The notes under the pieces were generated by a model, which was not told where the DNA came from, searched no databases, and saw only the letters and a list, made by a program, of their open reading frames with translations. Shown one piece after another: positions 32,285-40,695 of a stretch of 64,000 bases of DNA. The stretch is from Denitratisoma sp. (lineage in GTDB: Bacteria; Pseudomonadota; Gammaproteobacteria; Burkholderiales; Rhodocyclaceae): positions 1,800,458-1,864,457 of the forward strand of contig JAVSMO010000001.1 in assembly GCA_032027165.1 (NCBI GenBank). Reading direction: 5' to 3'. Position numbers and translations under genes: made by a program. Numbering within the stretch: the first letter of the stretch is position 1; every line of letters begins with the position of its first letter.

Positions 32285-33571
32285 CTACCGGGTCACCGTG
32301 CCGTCGGTCGGCATCGGTTGCAGCACCGGGTTGCCCCTTCTGACTGCCGTATCCAGGGCTTCCTTGGCCGGCTTGAGGTTGGCCCAGACGGCTTCCAGTT
32401 CCTCGTGCAGGATGGCACGCACGCGGCTCATGCCGAACACGGCCTTGGGCTTGGCCGCGGAGGCGAATCGCCGGTCCGACAGGCGCTCCACCGCCTTGCG
32501 CAGCAACTCGGGGGGGGCACCCTCCGCCGCCAGCCCGCCCACCCCGGCGGGCGTCATCGGCAGGTAGCCGGTGCTGCGTACCCACTGCCGCTGCACGTCC
32601 GGCCGCATCATGAAGGAAATGAAGCTCGCCACGACCGCATATTCCGGCTTCTTCTTGCCCGCCAGCACCCACAGTGCGGCGCCGTCCGGCAACAGGCGGC
32701 CGGGCGCCGCGCCGCGCACGTCGTCGTAGTGCGGCAGGGCGGCGACGCCGAAATCGAAGGGCTTGCGGCGCAGCAGCTGCAGGTACAGGGAGGAGTCGCT
32801 CGTCAGCATGCTGCATTCGCCCGACATGAATTTCTCGTCCGCCTCGCGGCCCGGGCCGAAGGTGCGGAAATAGAAGCTCTTGTGCCAGCTGGCCAGCAGT
32901 GCCACGTGCTTGACCTGCACCAGGTTGTTGAGGACCAGCCCGGTCTTGCCGCCCTGCTCGGGACTGACGATCGGTTCGCCGTGCTGGGTGGCGGCGTTCT
33001 CCAGGAGCACCCAGGCCGGGTTGGACGAGGTGAACGGGCAGCGGCGGTCCACGTCGAAGACCTTGCCGGCCGCCGTCTGCAGCTCCCACCAGGTGACGGG
33101 CGGTTTCGCCGGGTCGAGTTTCGCCTTGCGGAAGGTGTCCTTGTTGTAGTACAGGACCGGCACCGAGAGCGCCAGCGGCAGCGCCTGGATGCGGCCCTTG
33201 TTGTCGTCGACGACGTCGGCGAGGACGGGGAAAAGCGCGGCGGCGTCGAACTTCTCCTTCGCGCCGGCCATCACCTTGTAGAGCGGCAGCATGCGCGGGT
33301 GGCTGTCGAAGAACTTCTGGTACTCCTCGTCCTCGAGCAGGGCCAGGTGCGGCAGCTGATGGGGATCGGCGGCCATGCCCACATGCTGCAGGACCACCTT
33401 GCCGGACCTGCTTTCGGCGTTGAAGCGTCCGACGAACTCGACCAGCGCGGCGGCAGCCTCGCCGGTCATGGCATGGCGGAAGACGATCTCGGGCGGCGGC
33501 GGCGGCGCCTTGGCCGCCTGCGCCAGCGCGGACAGGCCGAAAATGATGGCGGCAAGCAGTTTGGGGAGCAT
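32285..33571 (-). CDS. ugpB: sn-glycerol-3-phosphate ABC transporter substrate-binding protein
   Basis: A periplasmic binding protein of 428 residues with signal peptide (MLPKLLAAIIFGLSALAQAA). Similarity to UgpB is strong and local: VPVLYYNKDTFRKAKLDPAKPPVTW, FMSGECSMLTSDSSLYL, GAALWVLAGKKKPEYAVVASFI, STGYLPMTPA and ILHEELEAVWANLKPAKEALDTAVRRGN. In most genomes it sits with ugpA, ugpE and ugpC; here only ugpQ follows and no permease or ATPase is in the window. The permease genes may be elsewhere, or the protein may have another use. Confidence 0.88.
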   Translation of the reverse strand: MLPKLLAAIIFGLSALAQAAKAPPPPPEIVFRHAMTGEAAAALVEFVGRFNAESRSGKVVLQHVGMAADPHQLPHLALLEDEEYQKFFDSHPRMLPLYKVMAGAKEKFDAAALFPVLADVVDDNKGRIQALPLALSVPVLYYNKDTFRKAKLDPAKPPVTWWELQTAAGKVFDVDRRCPFTSSNPAWVLLENAATQHGEPIVSPEQGGKTGLVLNNLVQVKHVALLASWHKSFYFRTFGPGREADEKFMSGECSMLTSDSSLYLQLLRRKPFDFGVAALPHYDDVRGAAPGRLLPDGAALWVLAGKKKPEYAVVASFISFMMRPDVQRQWVRSTGYLPMTPAGVGGLAAEGAPPELLRKAVERLSDRRFASAAKPKAVFGMSRVRAILHEELEAVWANLKPAKEALDTAVRRGNPVLQPMPTDGTVTR

Positions 33572-33636
33572 GCGGAATCGGGCCCTTCGGGTGAAGTTGG
33601 TATATTACACCGCTCGTTTCCCTTACATCACCCATC

Positions 33637-34863
33637 ATGTCCGGCGCCCTCTCCCACCTTCGCATCCTCGACCTGTCCCGCGTGCTGGCGGGCCCCTGGT
33701 GCACCCAGAACCTGGCCGACCTCGGCGCCGAGGTCATCAAGGTGGAGAAGCCGGGCAGCGGCGACGACACCCGCGCCTGGGGCCCGCCCTACCTGAAGGA
33801 CGGCGCGGGCCGCGACACCGGCGAGTCGGCCTATTACCTCTCCTGCAACCGCGGCAAGAAATCCATCGCGCTCGACATCGCCCATCCGGACGGCCAGCGC
33901 ATCGTCCGCGAACTGGCGTGCCACTGCGACGTGCTGGTGGAGAACTTCAAGGTCGGCGGGCTGGCCAAGTACGGCCTCGACTGGGACAGCCTGCGCGCGA
34001 TCAACCCGCGCCTCGTCTACTGTTCGATCACCGGCTTCGGCCAGGACGGGCCCTACGCCGGCCGCGCCGGCTACGACTTCATCGTGCAGGGCATGGGCGG
34101 ACTGATGAGCGTCACCGGCGAGCCCGACGGCGTGCCCGGCGGCGGACCGCAGAAGGTCGGCGTCGCGGTGGCGGACCTGTTCACCGGCATGTACGCCACC
34201 GTCGCCGTGCTGGCGGCGCTGACTTTCCGCGAACGCACGGGACAGGGCCAGCACATCGACCTGTCGCTGCTCGATGCGCAGGTGGCGATGCTCGCCAACC
34301 AGAACATGAATTTCCTCGCCTCCGGCCAGGCGCCGGCGCGCCGCGGCAACGCCCATCCCAACATCGTGCCCTACCAGACCTTCGCCACCGCGGACGGCCA
34401 CGTCATCCTCGCCGTCGGCAACGATGCCCAGTTCCGCCGCTTCTGCGAACTGGCCGGCCGTGCGGCACTGGCCGACGACGAGCGCTTTGCCAGCAACCGC
34501 GCCCGCGTCGCCCACCGCGACGCGCTGATCCCGCTGCTCGAACCGCTGCTGCGAAGCCGCACGACGCACGCCTGGGTCGAGGCGCTGGAGGCGGCCGGCG
34601 TCCCCTGCGGGCCGATCAACCGGTTGAACGAGGTCTTCGCCGACCCCCAGGTGCAGCACCGCGGCATGCGCATCGACCTGCCGCACCCGTCGGCCGGCAG
34701 CGTGCCCCTCGTGGCCAGCCCGATCCGCCTGTCGGCCAGCCCGCTCGAGTATGCCGCGCCGCCGCCCCTGCTCGGACAGCATACGAATGAAATCCTGCAG
34801 CAATTGCTGGGGTTGCCGGACGACGAACTGGTGCGGCTGCGGAATGCGGGCGCGATCGGATGA
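33637..34863 (+). CDS. CaiB/BaiF family III CoA-transferase
   Basis: 408 residues of the family III CoA transferases: LRILDLSRVLAGPWCTQNLADLGAEVIKVEKPGSGDD, CNRGKKSIALDI, GLDWDSLRAINPRLVYCSITGFGQDGPYAGRAGYDFIVQGMGG and the C-terminal CGPINRLNEVFADPQVQHRGM. The catalytic aspartate should be in the GYDFI segment region. The acyl substrate (carnitine, succinyl, benzylsuccinyl, mesaconyl and others) cannot be inferred here. The gene is monocistronic, divergent from ugpB with 65 bp between. Confidence 0.92.
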   Translation: MSGALSHLRILDLSRVLAGPWCTQNLADLGAEVIKVEKPGSGDDTRAWGPPYLKDGAGRDTGESAYYLSCNRGKKSIALDIAHPDGQRIVRELACHCDVLVENFKVGGLAKYGLDWDSLRAINPRLVYCSITGFGQDGPYAGRAGYDFIVQGMGGLMSVTGEPDGVPGGGPQKVGVAVADLFTGMYATVAVLAALTFRERTGQGQHIDLSLLDAQVAMLANQNMNFLASGQAPARRGNAHPNIVPYQTFATADGHVILAVGNDAQFRRFCELAGRAALADDERFASNRARVAHRDALIPLLEPLLRSRTTHAWVEALEAAGVPCGPINRLNEVFADPQVQHRGMRIDLPHPSAGSVPLVASPIRLSASPLEYAAPPPLLGQHTNEILQQLLGLPDDELVRLRNAGAIG

Positions 34864-35014
34864 TGCACGGGAAATACCGCCTTGCTGGCCCGCAGGCGAT
34901 CCAGTAACATCCAACCGGAATTTCAGCCGGAAACAATCCGGCGACGAACATAAATAATCAATTGGCTCGCAAGCCCTGCCGGCAAAGGACGGTGGCGGGG
35001 CGGATCAGACAGAG

Positions 35015-35758
35015 ATGAACAAGTACCAGAGAGTCGTGCTCATCGTCGCGGCGGTGAACGTCGCGCTGATGCTGCTTTTCCCGCCCTTCCTCGACAATCC
35101 GCTCCGGCGCGGCGCGCCGCCCAGCTTCGAGGGCTTCTACCCCCTGTGGTCCGCCCTCGGCCTGAAGCGCATCCACAGCGAGCTGCTGACGCTGCAGATG
35201 CTGTTCGTTGCCATCAACGGCCTGCTCGCCTGGCTGCTCCTCGACCGGCAGACGGCCAAGGGCGAAGTGCCCGAGTTCCGCTACACGCGCGCCATCAGCT
35301 TCTTCCTGGTCGGCAATCTCGCCCTGCTGTTCGCCTTCCCGCCCTTCGAATCCTATGCCTCGCTGGCGAAATTCGAGGCGCCGAGCTTCGGCGGCTTCTA
35401 TTTCGTGCTGGGCGACAAGAGCCACCGCCACTTCTTCATCCCGCTGCTCTACATGGAAGTCATCCTGGTCGTCGCAAACGTGCTGGTCGTCTGGCTGCTG
35501 TTCAACAGCCTGCGGCGCGCCGAACTGTTCGCCAAGGAGAAGATTCTCGAACTGGCGCAGAACCTGCCGGCCACGGAACTGGCCGAAGTCTCGAAGACCC
35601 TCGGCTACAAGGCTGTGCACCCCGCCGGCGTGCCGACGCCCCACGAGCCGCACCTGGGCGCCGGTCCGGACCGGCGCAAGTACCAGGATCCGCGCTACCG
35701 CGGTCCGGAACGCCGCAAAGGCGGCGATCGCCGCTTCAAGATGCGCGCCGCCCAGTAG
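35015..35758 (+). CDS. membrane protein with tandem FPPF repeats (paralogue A)
   Basis: 247 residues, not a family I recognise. Four hydrophobic segments are arranged as two similar units. Each unit has a first helix ending in (L/A)LLFxFPPF, a short loop with P-SF-(E/G)-GFY, and a second helix ending in WLL(L/F). Unit 1 is about residues 5-75, unit 2 about 92-170. The cytoplasmic tail ends in a basic GPERRKGGDRR motif that occurs at the termini of various proteobacterial proteins. The next gene encodes a protein of the same design, so the pair arose by duplication. Function unknown. Confidence 0.75.
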   Translation: MNKYQRVVLIVAAVNVALMLLFPPFLDNPLRRGAPPSFEGFYPLWSALGLKRIHSELLTLQMLFVAINGLLAWLLLDRQTAKGEVPEFRYTRAISFFLVGNLALLFAFPPFESYASLAKFEAPSFGGFYFVLGDKSHRHFFIPLLYMEVILVVANVLVVWLLFNSLRRAELFAKEKILELAQNLPATELAEVSKTLGYKAVHPAGVPTPHEPHLGAGPDRRKYQDPRYRGPERRKGGDRRFKMRAAQ

Positions 35759-35866
35759 GGCCTGTTGGCCGCCGGATTGATTTGGGCGGCAAACTCCTCT
35801 ACGCTTGCGGCACAACAACAATTACAGGGAGGATGTCCTGCGGCGATCACGCCGGCGGAGTTCTGC

Positions 35867-36439
35867 ATGAACCGACAGCAAGCCATCGCCCTGTGGGTCG
35901 CAGCCGCCAACCTGGTGCTGGTGCTGGCCTTCCCGCCCTACGACTACCTTTCCCTGGCGCAGGGCTACGTGCCCACCTTCGGCGGCTTCCATTTCGTCGG
36001 CACGGCCCCGCCCAACAGCCTGCTCAACCACAACTTCCTCATCCTCGAGGAGATCGTCATCCTGATCGATGCCGGCATCGCCTGGCTGCTGCTGCGGGAG
36101 AGGGCGCCGAATGCGGGCGGGCGCTTCAGCCGCGGGCAGCGCGCCGTGCTGTGGCTGGTCGCCATCAACCTGGTGCTGATCCTGCTGTTCCCGCCCTTCG
36201 AGCACTACCAGGCCATCAGCAAGACGGCCCTGCCGTCCTTCGACGGCTTCTACTTCGTCTTCGGCGACACGGCCCAGAAGCAGATCGTCTCGGCCCTGCT
36301 CTACATCGAGGCCGCCCTGGTCCTGATCAACGGCGGCCTGCTCTGGCTGCTCTTCGCCGACGGCCGCGGCAACAAGCTTTCCACGGAAGAAAAACGGGCG
36401 CTCGCCAAGGCCCTGCGGGAACACCAGCAGGGCGACTAG
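35867..36439 (+). CDS. membrane protein with tandem FPPF repeats (paralogue B)
   Basis: 190 residues and related to the preceding gene. Unit 1 has LVLVLAFPPYDYLSLAQG, PTFGGFHFVG and IAWLLL; unit 2 has LVLILLFPPFEHYQAI, PSFDGFYFVFGD and LLWLLF. Thus there are again four helices in two repeats, but without the basic DRR tail. The start ATG 35867 follows GGCGGAG; an in-frame extension to 35765 is untidy and rejected. Co-transcription with paralogue A is likely (108 bp gap). Function unknown. Confidence 0.72.
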   Translation: MNRQQAIALWVAAANLVLVLAFPPYDYLSLAQGYVPTFGGFHFVGTAPPNSLLNHNFLILEEIVILIDAGIAWLLLRERAPNAGGRFSRGQRAVLWLVAINLVLILLFPPFEHYQAISKTALPSFDGFYFVFGDTAQKQIVSALLYIEAALVLINGGLLWLLFADGRGNKLSTEEKRALAKALREHQQGD

Positions 36440-36458
36440 CCGGAGCGCCCGCGGCGGC

Positions 36459-36962
36459 TCAGTGCTTGAGCGGCTGCCAGCCCGGATGGTCGAAGTGGCT
36501 GGCGTATTTCTCCAGCGCGCTCCCCACCTTCAAGGCGCCGGTCTGGCGCTTCACTTTCTTCGCCTTGCCCTCCATCGCCTCGACGCCCTCGAGGATGTCG
36601 GCGATGACCAGATGCAGCTGTGCGTCGGCCTTCGGATCCAGCTTGCAGCCGGCGATGATGCCTTCCACCTCGCCGTGCACTTTCTTTGCCAGTTCGCCGT
36701 ATTTGGCGGCGGAAAGCTTGTTCTCGTGGACCTCGTGGTGCACGGCGTCGATGCTGTTGCGGATGTTCTCCATGCCCTTGCGCAGCGGCGCGTCGGTTGC
36801 CCACTTCTTGCCGTTGTTCAGCTCCAGCTTCGCCGGCGCCGCGCCGTGTTCGTGGTCATGGCGATGGCTTGCCTTCTCGGCGGCGGACAAGGGCGCGGAT
36901 GCAAGGGACAGGGACAGGAGCGCCGTTCCCAGCAGGCTCCACATGCGGTTGCTTACAGACAT
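36459..36962 (-). CDS. secreted helical protein with His-rich N-terminus
   Basis: 167 residues with signal peptide (to PLSAAEKA), a mature N-terminus with a histidine cluster (HRHDHEHG), then a predicted four-helix body: LRKGMENIRNSIDAVHHEVHENKLSAAKYGELAKKVHGEVEGIIAGCKL and LHLVIADILEGVEAMEGKAKK, ending FDHPGWQPLKH. There is no CXXCH, so it is not a cytochrome c, though the helical length recalls cytochrome c'/b562 bundles; one cysteine remains. Metal binding through the His cluster is possible. A PmrA-like box lies 51 bp upstream, tying it to the two-component operon behind it. Confidence 0.65.
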   Translation of the reverse strand: MSVSNRMWSLLGTALLSLSLASAPLSAAEKASHRHDHEHGAAPAKLELNNGKKWATDAPLRKGMENIRNSIDAVHHEVHENKLSAAKYGELAKKVHGEVEGIIAGCKLDPKADAQLHLVIADILEGVEAMEGKAKKVKRQTGALKVGSALEKYASHFDHPGWQPLKH

Positions 36963-37012
36963 GATTCCTCCAGATGAATGCCCAATCGGCAGGGACAGTT
37001 TCGGCCCGGAGG

Positions 37013-37029
37013 CTTAAATGCAGCTTAAG
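37013..37029 (-). promoter_or_regulatory. PmrA/QseB-type direct-repeat box upstream of secreted protein gene
   Basis: Minus strand CTTAAG-CTGCA-TTTAAG: two half-sites with 11-bp period, matching the PmrA/BasR consensus YTTAAK-N5-YTTAAK. It ends 51 bp before the start at 36962. The next about 20 bp downstream (GGCCGAAACTGTCC) also resemble the region after the second box at 40628. Confidence 0.7.
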
Positions 37030-37033
37030 GAAG

Positions 37034-38371
37034 TCAGCCGGCCGCGGGCGGAAACGCGATCTCGACCCGCAGGCCGCGGCCGCCGGGGCCCGCCCCGAGG
37101 GAAACCTCCGCCCGGTGCAGGTCGGCGATGCGCCGCACGATGGACAGGCCAAGGCCGCTGCCCTCCTCGCCCGTGCCGAGCACGCGGTGGAAGCGCTCGA
37201 ACACCTTGCCGCGCTCCGCTTCGGGAATGCCCGGCCCGTTGTCGGCGACGGCCAGCGACACGCCCCCGGCCGCAGGCTTCACCGAGACTTCCACCTCGCC
37301 GCCGGGCGGCGTGTAGCGCACGGCATTGTCGAGCAGGTTGCGCAGCAGCACGGCGAGCAACACGGCATCGCCGGCAACCGGCGCCGCTTCACCGGGCGCC
37401 AGGCCCACCTCGACGCCCTTGCCGGCGGCAGCCGGCGCGAGTTCGGCGACGCCCTGCTGCGCCAGCGCCTGCAGGTCCACCCTCTGTCCGGGCGGCAAGG
37501 CCGTCTGCGGATCGAGCCGCGCCAGCACCAGCAGCTGCTCGACCAGGTGCGCGGCACGGTCGGTGCCGCTGACGACATTGGACAGCGCGCGCCCACGCTC
37601 GCCATCGCTTGTCGCGCCGAGCGCGACCTGCGCCTGCGTCTTCACGGCAGCCAGCGGCGTGCGCAGCTCGTGCGCGGCGTCGGCGGTGAAGCGCCGCTCC
37701 TGCTCCAGCGAGGTGCGCAGGCGGTCGAAGAGCGCATTGAGCGCGGCGATCAGCGGGGAGATCTCGCGCGGCGCGTTGCCGGCGTCGAGATGGGCGAGGT
37801 TGTCCGGCGCGCGCTGCGCCACCTCGCGCGCAATGCCGGCCAGCGGCGCCAGGCCGGCGCCGACCGCCAGCCAGATCAGCAGCCCCAGCGCCGGCAGGGC
37901 GAAGTACAACGGATGCAGGAGGTGGCTGGCCACGCTTTCCGCCAGCTCGTTGCGCAATTCGTAGCGCTCGCCGACCTGCACCAGGTAATGGCGGCTCTCG
38001 TCCCAGCGGCTGAAGATGCGCCAGCGCTTGCCGTCGATCTCGGCATCGCCGTATCCCTCCGACCGGCTTTGCAGCCGCGTCTCGGGCGCGCTGGACGAGC
38101 GCAGCAGCAGCCTGCCCTTCTTGTCCCAGACCTGGAAGGCGATCTTGCGCTCGTGCTTGTACTGGCGCGGCACCGTCGACTCGCGATCGTCGTCCAGCTC
38201 GTGCTCGAGCTGGGCGGCGATCAGCCCGGCCGACTGGGCGAGGTGGGCGTCGAGCATCTCGCCGATTTCCTCGCGCGCATCGAAGTAGGTGAACACCGCC
38301 GTCGCCAGCCAGGCGGCCAGCACGGTGCCGGAGAGCAGGAACAGCAGGCGGCGGCGCAGCGAGGGCTTCAT
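37034..38371 (-). CDS. qseC: sensor histidine kinase, QseC/PmrB-like
   Basis: 445 residues. Membrane helix 1 at about 10-28, periplasmic domain to about 150 (QVWDKKGRLLLRSS ... WRIFSRWDESRHYLVQVGE, typical of QseC), helix 2 at about 160-182, then HAMP. HisKA has FTADAAHELRTPLAAVKTQAQVAL and HATPase has LLRNLLDNAVRYTPPGGEV and VADNGPGIPEAER. It overlaps the response regulator by ATGA. It is the last gene of the SHP-DHC-cytochrome b-RR-HK operon. QseC is chosen by similarity; the signal is not known. Confidence 0.88.
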   Translation of the reverse strand: MKPSLRRRLLFLLSGTVLAAWLATAVFTYFDAREEIGEMLDAHLAQSAGLIAAQLEHELDDDRESTVPRQYKHERKIAFQVWDKKGRLLLRSSSAPETRLQSRSEGYGDAEIDGKRWRIFSRWDESRHYLVQVGERYELRNELAESVASHLLHPLYFALPALGLLIWLAVGAGLAPLAGIAREVAQRAPDNLAHLDAGNAPREISPLIAALNALFDRLRTSLEQERRFTADAAHELRTPLAAVKTQAQVALGATSDGERGRALSNVVSGTDRAAHLVEQLLVLARLDPQTALPPGQRVDLQALAQQGVAELAPAAAGKGVEVGLAPGEAAPVAGDAVLLAVLLRNLLDNAVRYTPPGGEVEVSVKPAAGGVSLAVADNGPGIPEAERGKVFERFHRVLGTGEEGSGLGLSIVRRIADLHRAEVSLGAGPGGRGLRVEIAFPPAAG

Positions 38372-39033
38372 GCCGGTTCCCTGGAAATCATGTAGCCGAC
38401 GCCGCGCACGGTGCGGATCAACTCCGGCGCCAGCTTGCGGCGCAGGTGGTGCACGAAGACCTCGACGGCGTTGCTCTCGATCTCCTCGCCCCAGCCGTAG
38501 AGCTTTTCCTCCAGCTGCGCCTTCGACAGCACGCGGCCGGCGTTGAGCAGCAGCGCATGCAGCACGGCATATTCGCGCGCCGACAGCTCGACCGGACGGC
38601 CTTCCCAGCTGACGCTGCGCGCCGCCGGATCGAGGCGCAGGGCGCCGTGCTCGAGCACCGGCTCGGCCTGGCTCCTGCCGCGGCGGAGCAGCGCACGCAG
38701 CCGCGCCTGCAGCTCGCCCAGGTCGAAGGGCTTGACCAGATAATCGTCGGCGCCGGCATCCAGCCCGGCGATGCGGTCGGGCACGGTGTCGCGCGCCGTC
38801 AGGATCAGCACCGGCACCGCGTTGCGGGCGGCGCGCGCCCGTGCGAGCACCTCCATGCCCGACAGGCGCGGCAGCCCGAGGTCGAGCACGACGGCATCGT
38901 AGGCCTCGCCGGCCAGCGCCAGTTCCCCCTCGCGCCCGTCCTGCGCCCAGTCGACGGCGAAGCCGGCCTGCTGCAGGCCGGCGCGGATGCCGTCGCCGAG
39001 CAGGCGGTCGTCTTCGACGAGGAGGATTTTCAT
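38368..39033 (-). CDS. qseB: OmpR-family response regulator, QseB/PmrA-like
   Basis: 221 residues. The receiver domain has MKILLVEDDRLLGDGI, phosphoacceptor Asp in YDAVVLDLGLPRLSGMEVL (about residue 51) and Lys in DDYLVKPFDLGEL. The winged-helix DNA-binding domain follows (LELSAREYAVLHALLLNAGRVLSK ... VEVFVHHLRRKLAPELIRTVRGVGYM). PmrA/QseB-type regulators recognise YTTAAK-N5-YTTAAK, and two such boxes flank this operon. It is coupled to the kinase gene. Confidence 0.93.
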   Translation of the reverse strand: MKILLVEDDRLLGDGIRAGLQQAGFAVDWAQDGREGELALAGEAYDAVVLDLGLPRLSGMEVLARARAARNAVPVLILTARDTVPDRIAGLDAGADDYLVKPFDLGELQARLRALLRRGRSQAEPVLEHGALRLDPAARSVSWEGRPVELSAREYAVLHALLLNAGRVLSKAQLEEKLYGWGEEIESNAVEVFVHHLRRKLAPELIRTVRGVGYMISREPA

Positions 39034-39082
39034 GCCGGAATCTTACACGCCGTATCGCCGGGACTGACTTTTGCAGACGGCC

Positions 39083-39688
39083 TCAGCGCGCCAGCCACCA
39101 GGCGCCGGCCGCGGCCCAGCCGAGCAGCAGCATGGCTCCCAGCCAGCGCTGGCCGGCAATCGCCTCGCCCGGCTCGCCCTGCTTGCGGCCGGTGATCATG
39201 GCCCGCGGCAGGTTTTCGCCGTGCATCAGGCTGCCGACGAGGACGCCGGCGAGATGGACGGCCACCACGGCCAGCATCAGCCCGGTGGCGAATTCGTGCA
39301 GTTCCTCCAGCCATTCGCCGCCCAGCTCCTGGTAGGTGAACCAGCCGCTGGCGCCGGCCGACAGCGCCAGGAACAGCAGCAGCATGACGGCCCAGCCGCC
39401 GGCCGGATTGTGGCCGGTGTAATGCGGCGGCGAGAAGCGCAGCAGGCTCTTCAGGTAAGCCAGGGCCTGCCGCGGGCCGCGCACGAAGCTCGAGAAGCGC
39501 GCATGCTTCGAGCCGACGATGCCCCAGAGCAGGCGGAACAGGGCGACCGCCGTCACCGTGCCGCCGGCGAAGACATGCACCAGGCGCCACGACTCGCTGT
39601 CGCCGGTGACCCAGGCCAGCGCGAAGCCGCCCGCCATCAGCCAGTGGCCGAGGCGCACCGGCAGGTCCCACACCAGTATGCTTTTCAT
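39083..39688 (-). CDS. cytochrome b561-family membrane protein
   Basis: 201 residues, four predicted helices with histidines placed for two b haems: RLGHWLMAGG (helix 1), LVHVFAGGTV (helix 2), and LHEFATGLMLAVVAVHLAG (helix 4); GHNPAGGWAV is the usual conserved loop. It is the membrane partner commonly encoded next to DHC and SHP and would link the quinol pool to the periplasmic diheme cytochrome. It is 13 bp downstream of the DHC gene. Confidence 0.9.
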   Translation of the reverse strand: MKSILVWDLPVRLGHWLMAGGFALAWVTGDSESWRLVHVFAGGTVTAVALFRLLWGIVGSKHARFSSFVRGPRQALAYLKSLLRFSPPHYTGHNPAGGWAVMLLLFLALSAGASGWFTYQELGGEWLEELHEFATGLMLAVVAVHLAGVLVGSLMHGENLPRAMITGRKQGEPGEAIAGQRWLGAMLLLGWAAAGAWWLAR

Positions 39689-39700
39689 GGCGATCTCCTC

Positions 39701-40177
39701 TCAGTGTTTGTCGCGCAACTCCGGCAGGGCGATTTCGCGTCCGCGGTAGCTGCCCTGTTCGGCGCGGCTGTGGCAGGCGGTGCAGTTCGATGCGCTGTTC
39801 ACGCGCGCATCGCGCCAGAGGGCCTGCGGCACCTGGCGGTGCTCGCGTCGGAACCAAGTGCTGGCGGTCAGCCGCGGCGGATCGCCCGCGCCGGCCATGC
39901 GGCTGCGGTTCGAGGCGTTGCGCACCAGGAAATCCTCCAGTTCGCGCCGTGTCTTCCCGTCGAGGCTGGCGTTGTCGCCGTAGTGCTTGTCGAGCGTCGA
40001 CATGACGCGCTTCCAGTCCGGCGCCATCAGCAGCGCCGGCGGAAACGGCAGGTGGCAGCTGCCGCACTCCGTCTTGAACGACGGCGGCGCATCGGGCGGA
40101 ATCGGCAGGCGGTCGGCCCTGGCCGCCGTCGACAGGATCAATGCGGCGGCAAGCAGGGATAGTTTCGCGGTTCTCAT
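39701..40177 (-). CDS. diheme cytochrome c (DHC type)
   Basis: 158 residues with signal peptide (to AARAD), an N-terminal domain with CGSCH (FKTECGSCHLPFPPALL) and a C-terminal domain with CTACH (NSASNCTACHSRAEQG). This is the diheme cytochrome DHC that forms an electron-transfer pair with SHP. The start ATG 40177 overlaps the SHP stop by ATGA; upstream in-frame sequence belongs to the SHP gene. Confidence 0.92.
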   Translation of the reverse strand: MRTAKLSLLAAALILSTAARADRLPIPPDAPPSFKTECGSCHLPFPPALLMAPDWKRVMSTLDKHYGDNASLDGKTRRELEDFLVRNASNRSRMAGAGDPPRLTASTWFRREHRQVPQALWRDARVNSASNCTACHSRAEQGSYRGREIALPELRDKH

Positions 40178-40578
40178 AAGCCCTCCGCCAGGAACTGGAC
40201 GAAATCCGCCTTCTCGGCGGCGCTGCACTCGCGCCCCAGCACCTCGGTGCAGTTGCGGCGGAACCACTTTTCCGTCTTGGCCGGATCGCTGAAGCGGGCA
40301 GCCTCCGCGCGCGGCGCCAGCGGCTTGATGGCCTTGCCGGTGACGACATGGCGGCCCGCCTGGGCCGGGCTGTCGGTGTGGCAGGAGACGCAGGCGGGCA
40401 TCTTCTCCGACACGGCGAAGCGCCGGGCGTAGAACTCGGCGCCGCGTCGGGCGGAAGGCTGGAAGCCGGGGGCCTGCCGGGCCGCCTCGGCGGCATAGGT
40501 ATTGATCATTTCCCGCGGGGTGGCCGCTGCGGCTGCCCCGCCCGCCATCAGCAGGGCAAGAAAAATTGCTTTAGTCAT
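40174..40578 (-). CDS. SHP-type cytochrome c (DUF1924)
   Basis: A 134-residue periplasmic monohaem protein of the sphaeroides-haem-protein family. Signal peptide to GGAAAAA, haem motif CVSCH (KMPACVSCHTDSPAQAGRH), and the family features TGKAIKPLAP, KWFRRNCTEVLGRECSAAEKADFVQFLAEGL with the conserved asparagine near the second cysteine pair. SHP is known for an asparagine haem ligand that leaves on reduction, allowing O2 or NO binding. Start ATG 40578 with GGAAAGG upstream. First gene of the operon. Confidence 0.9.
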   Translation of the reverse strand: MTKAIFLALLMAGGAAAAATPREMINTYAAEAARQAPGFQPSARRGAEFYARRFAVSEKMPACVSCHTDSPAQAGRHVVTGKAIKPLAPRAEAARFSDPAKTEKWFRRNCTEVLGRECSAAEKADFVQFLAEGL

Positions 40579-40627
40579 GGCCTTTCCTTTCCGTAAATAC
40601 GACACGGACAGAGTCTCGGCCGAGCGG

Positions 40628-40644
40628 CTTAAGCGGACCTTAAC
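40628..40644 (-). promoter_or_regulatory. PmrA/QseB-type direct-repeat box upstream of SHP operon
   Basis: Minus strand GTTAAG-GTCCG-CTTAAG, half-sites with 11-bp period and one deviation (G for Y). It ends 50 bp before the SHP start. Together with the box at 37013 it suggests autoregulation of the cytochrome/two-component operon. Confidence 0.65.
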
Positions 40645-40695
40645 GGTTTGAAATCCGGTTGATTTGGCTCAAGGGCCACCCCCCGGCAGACTGAT

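Noticed and set aside
40659-40672. TTGAT-TTGG-CTCAA, an FNR-like box between the SHP and aromatic-CoA operons
   Set aside because: One half-site is off consensus, and it sits between divergent units where other palindromes fit better. Kept only as a weak possibility.
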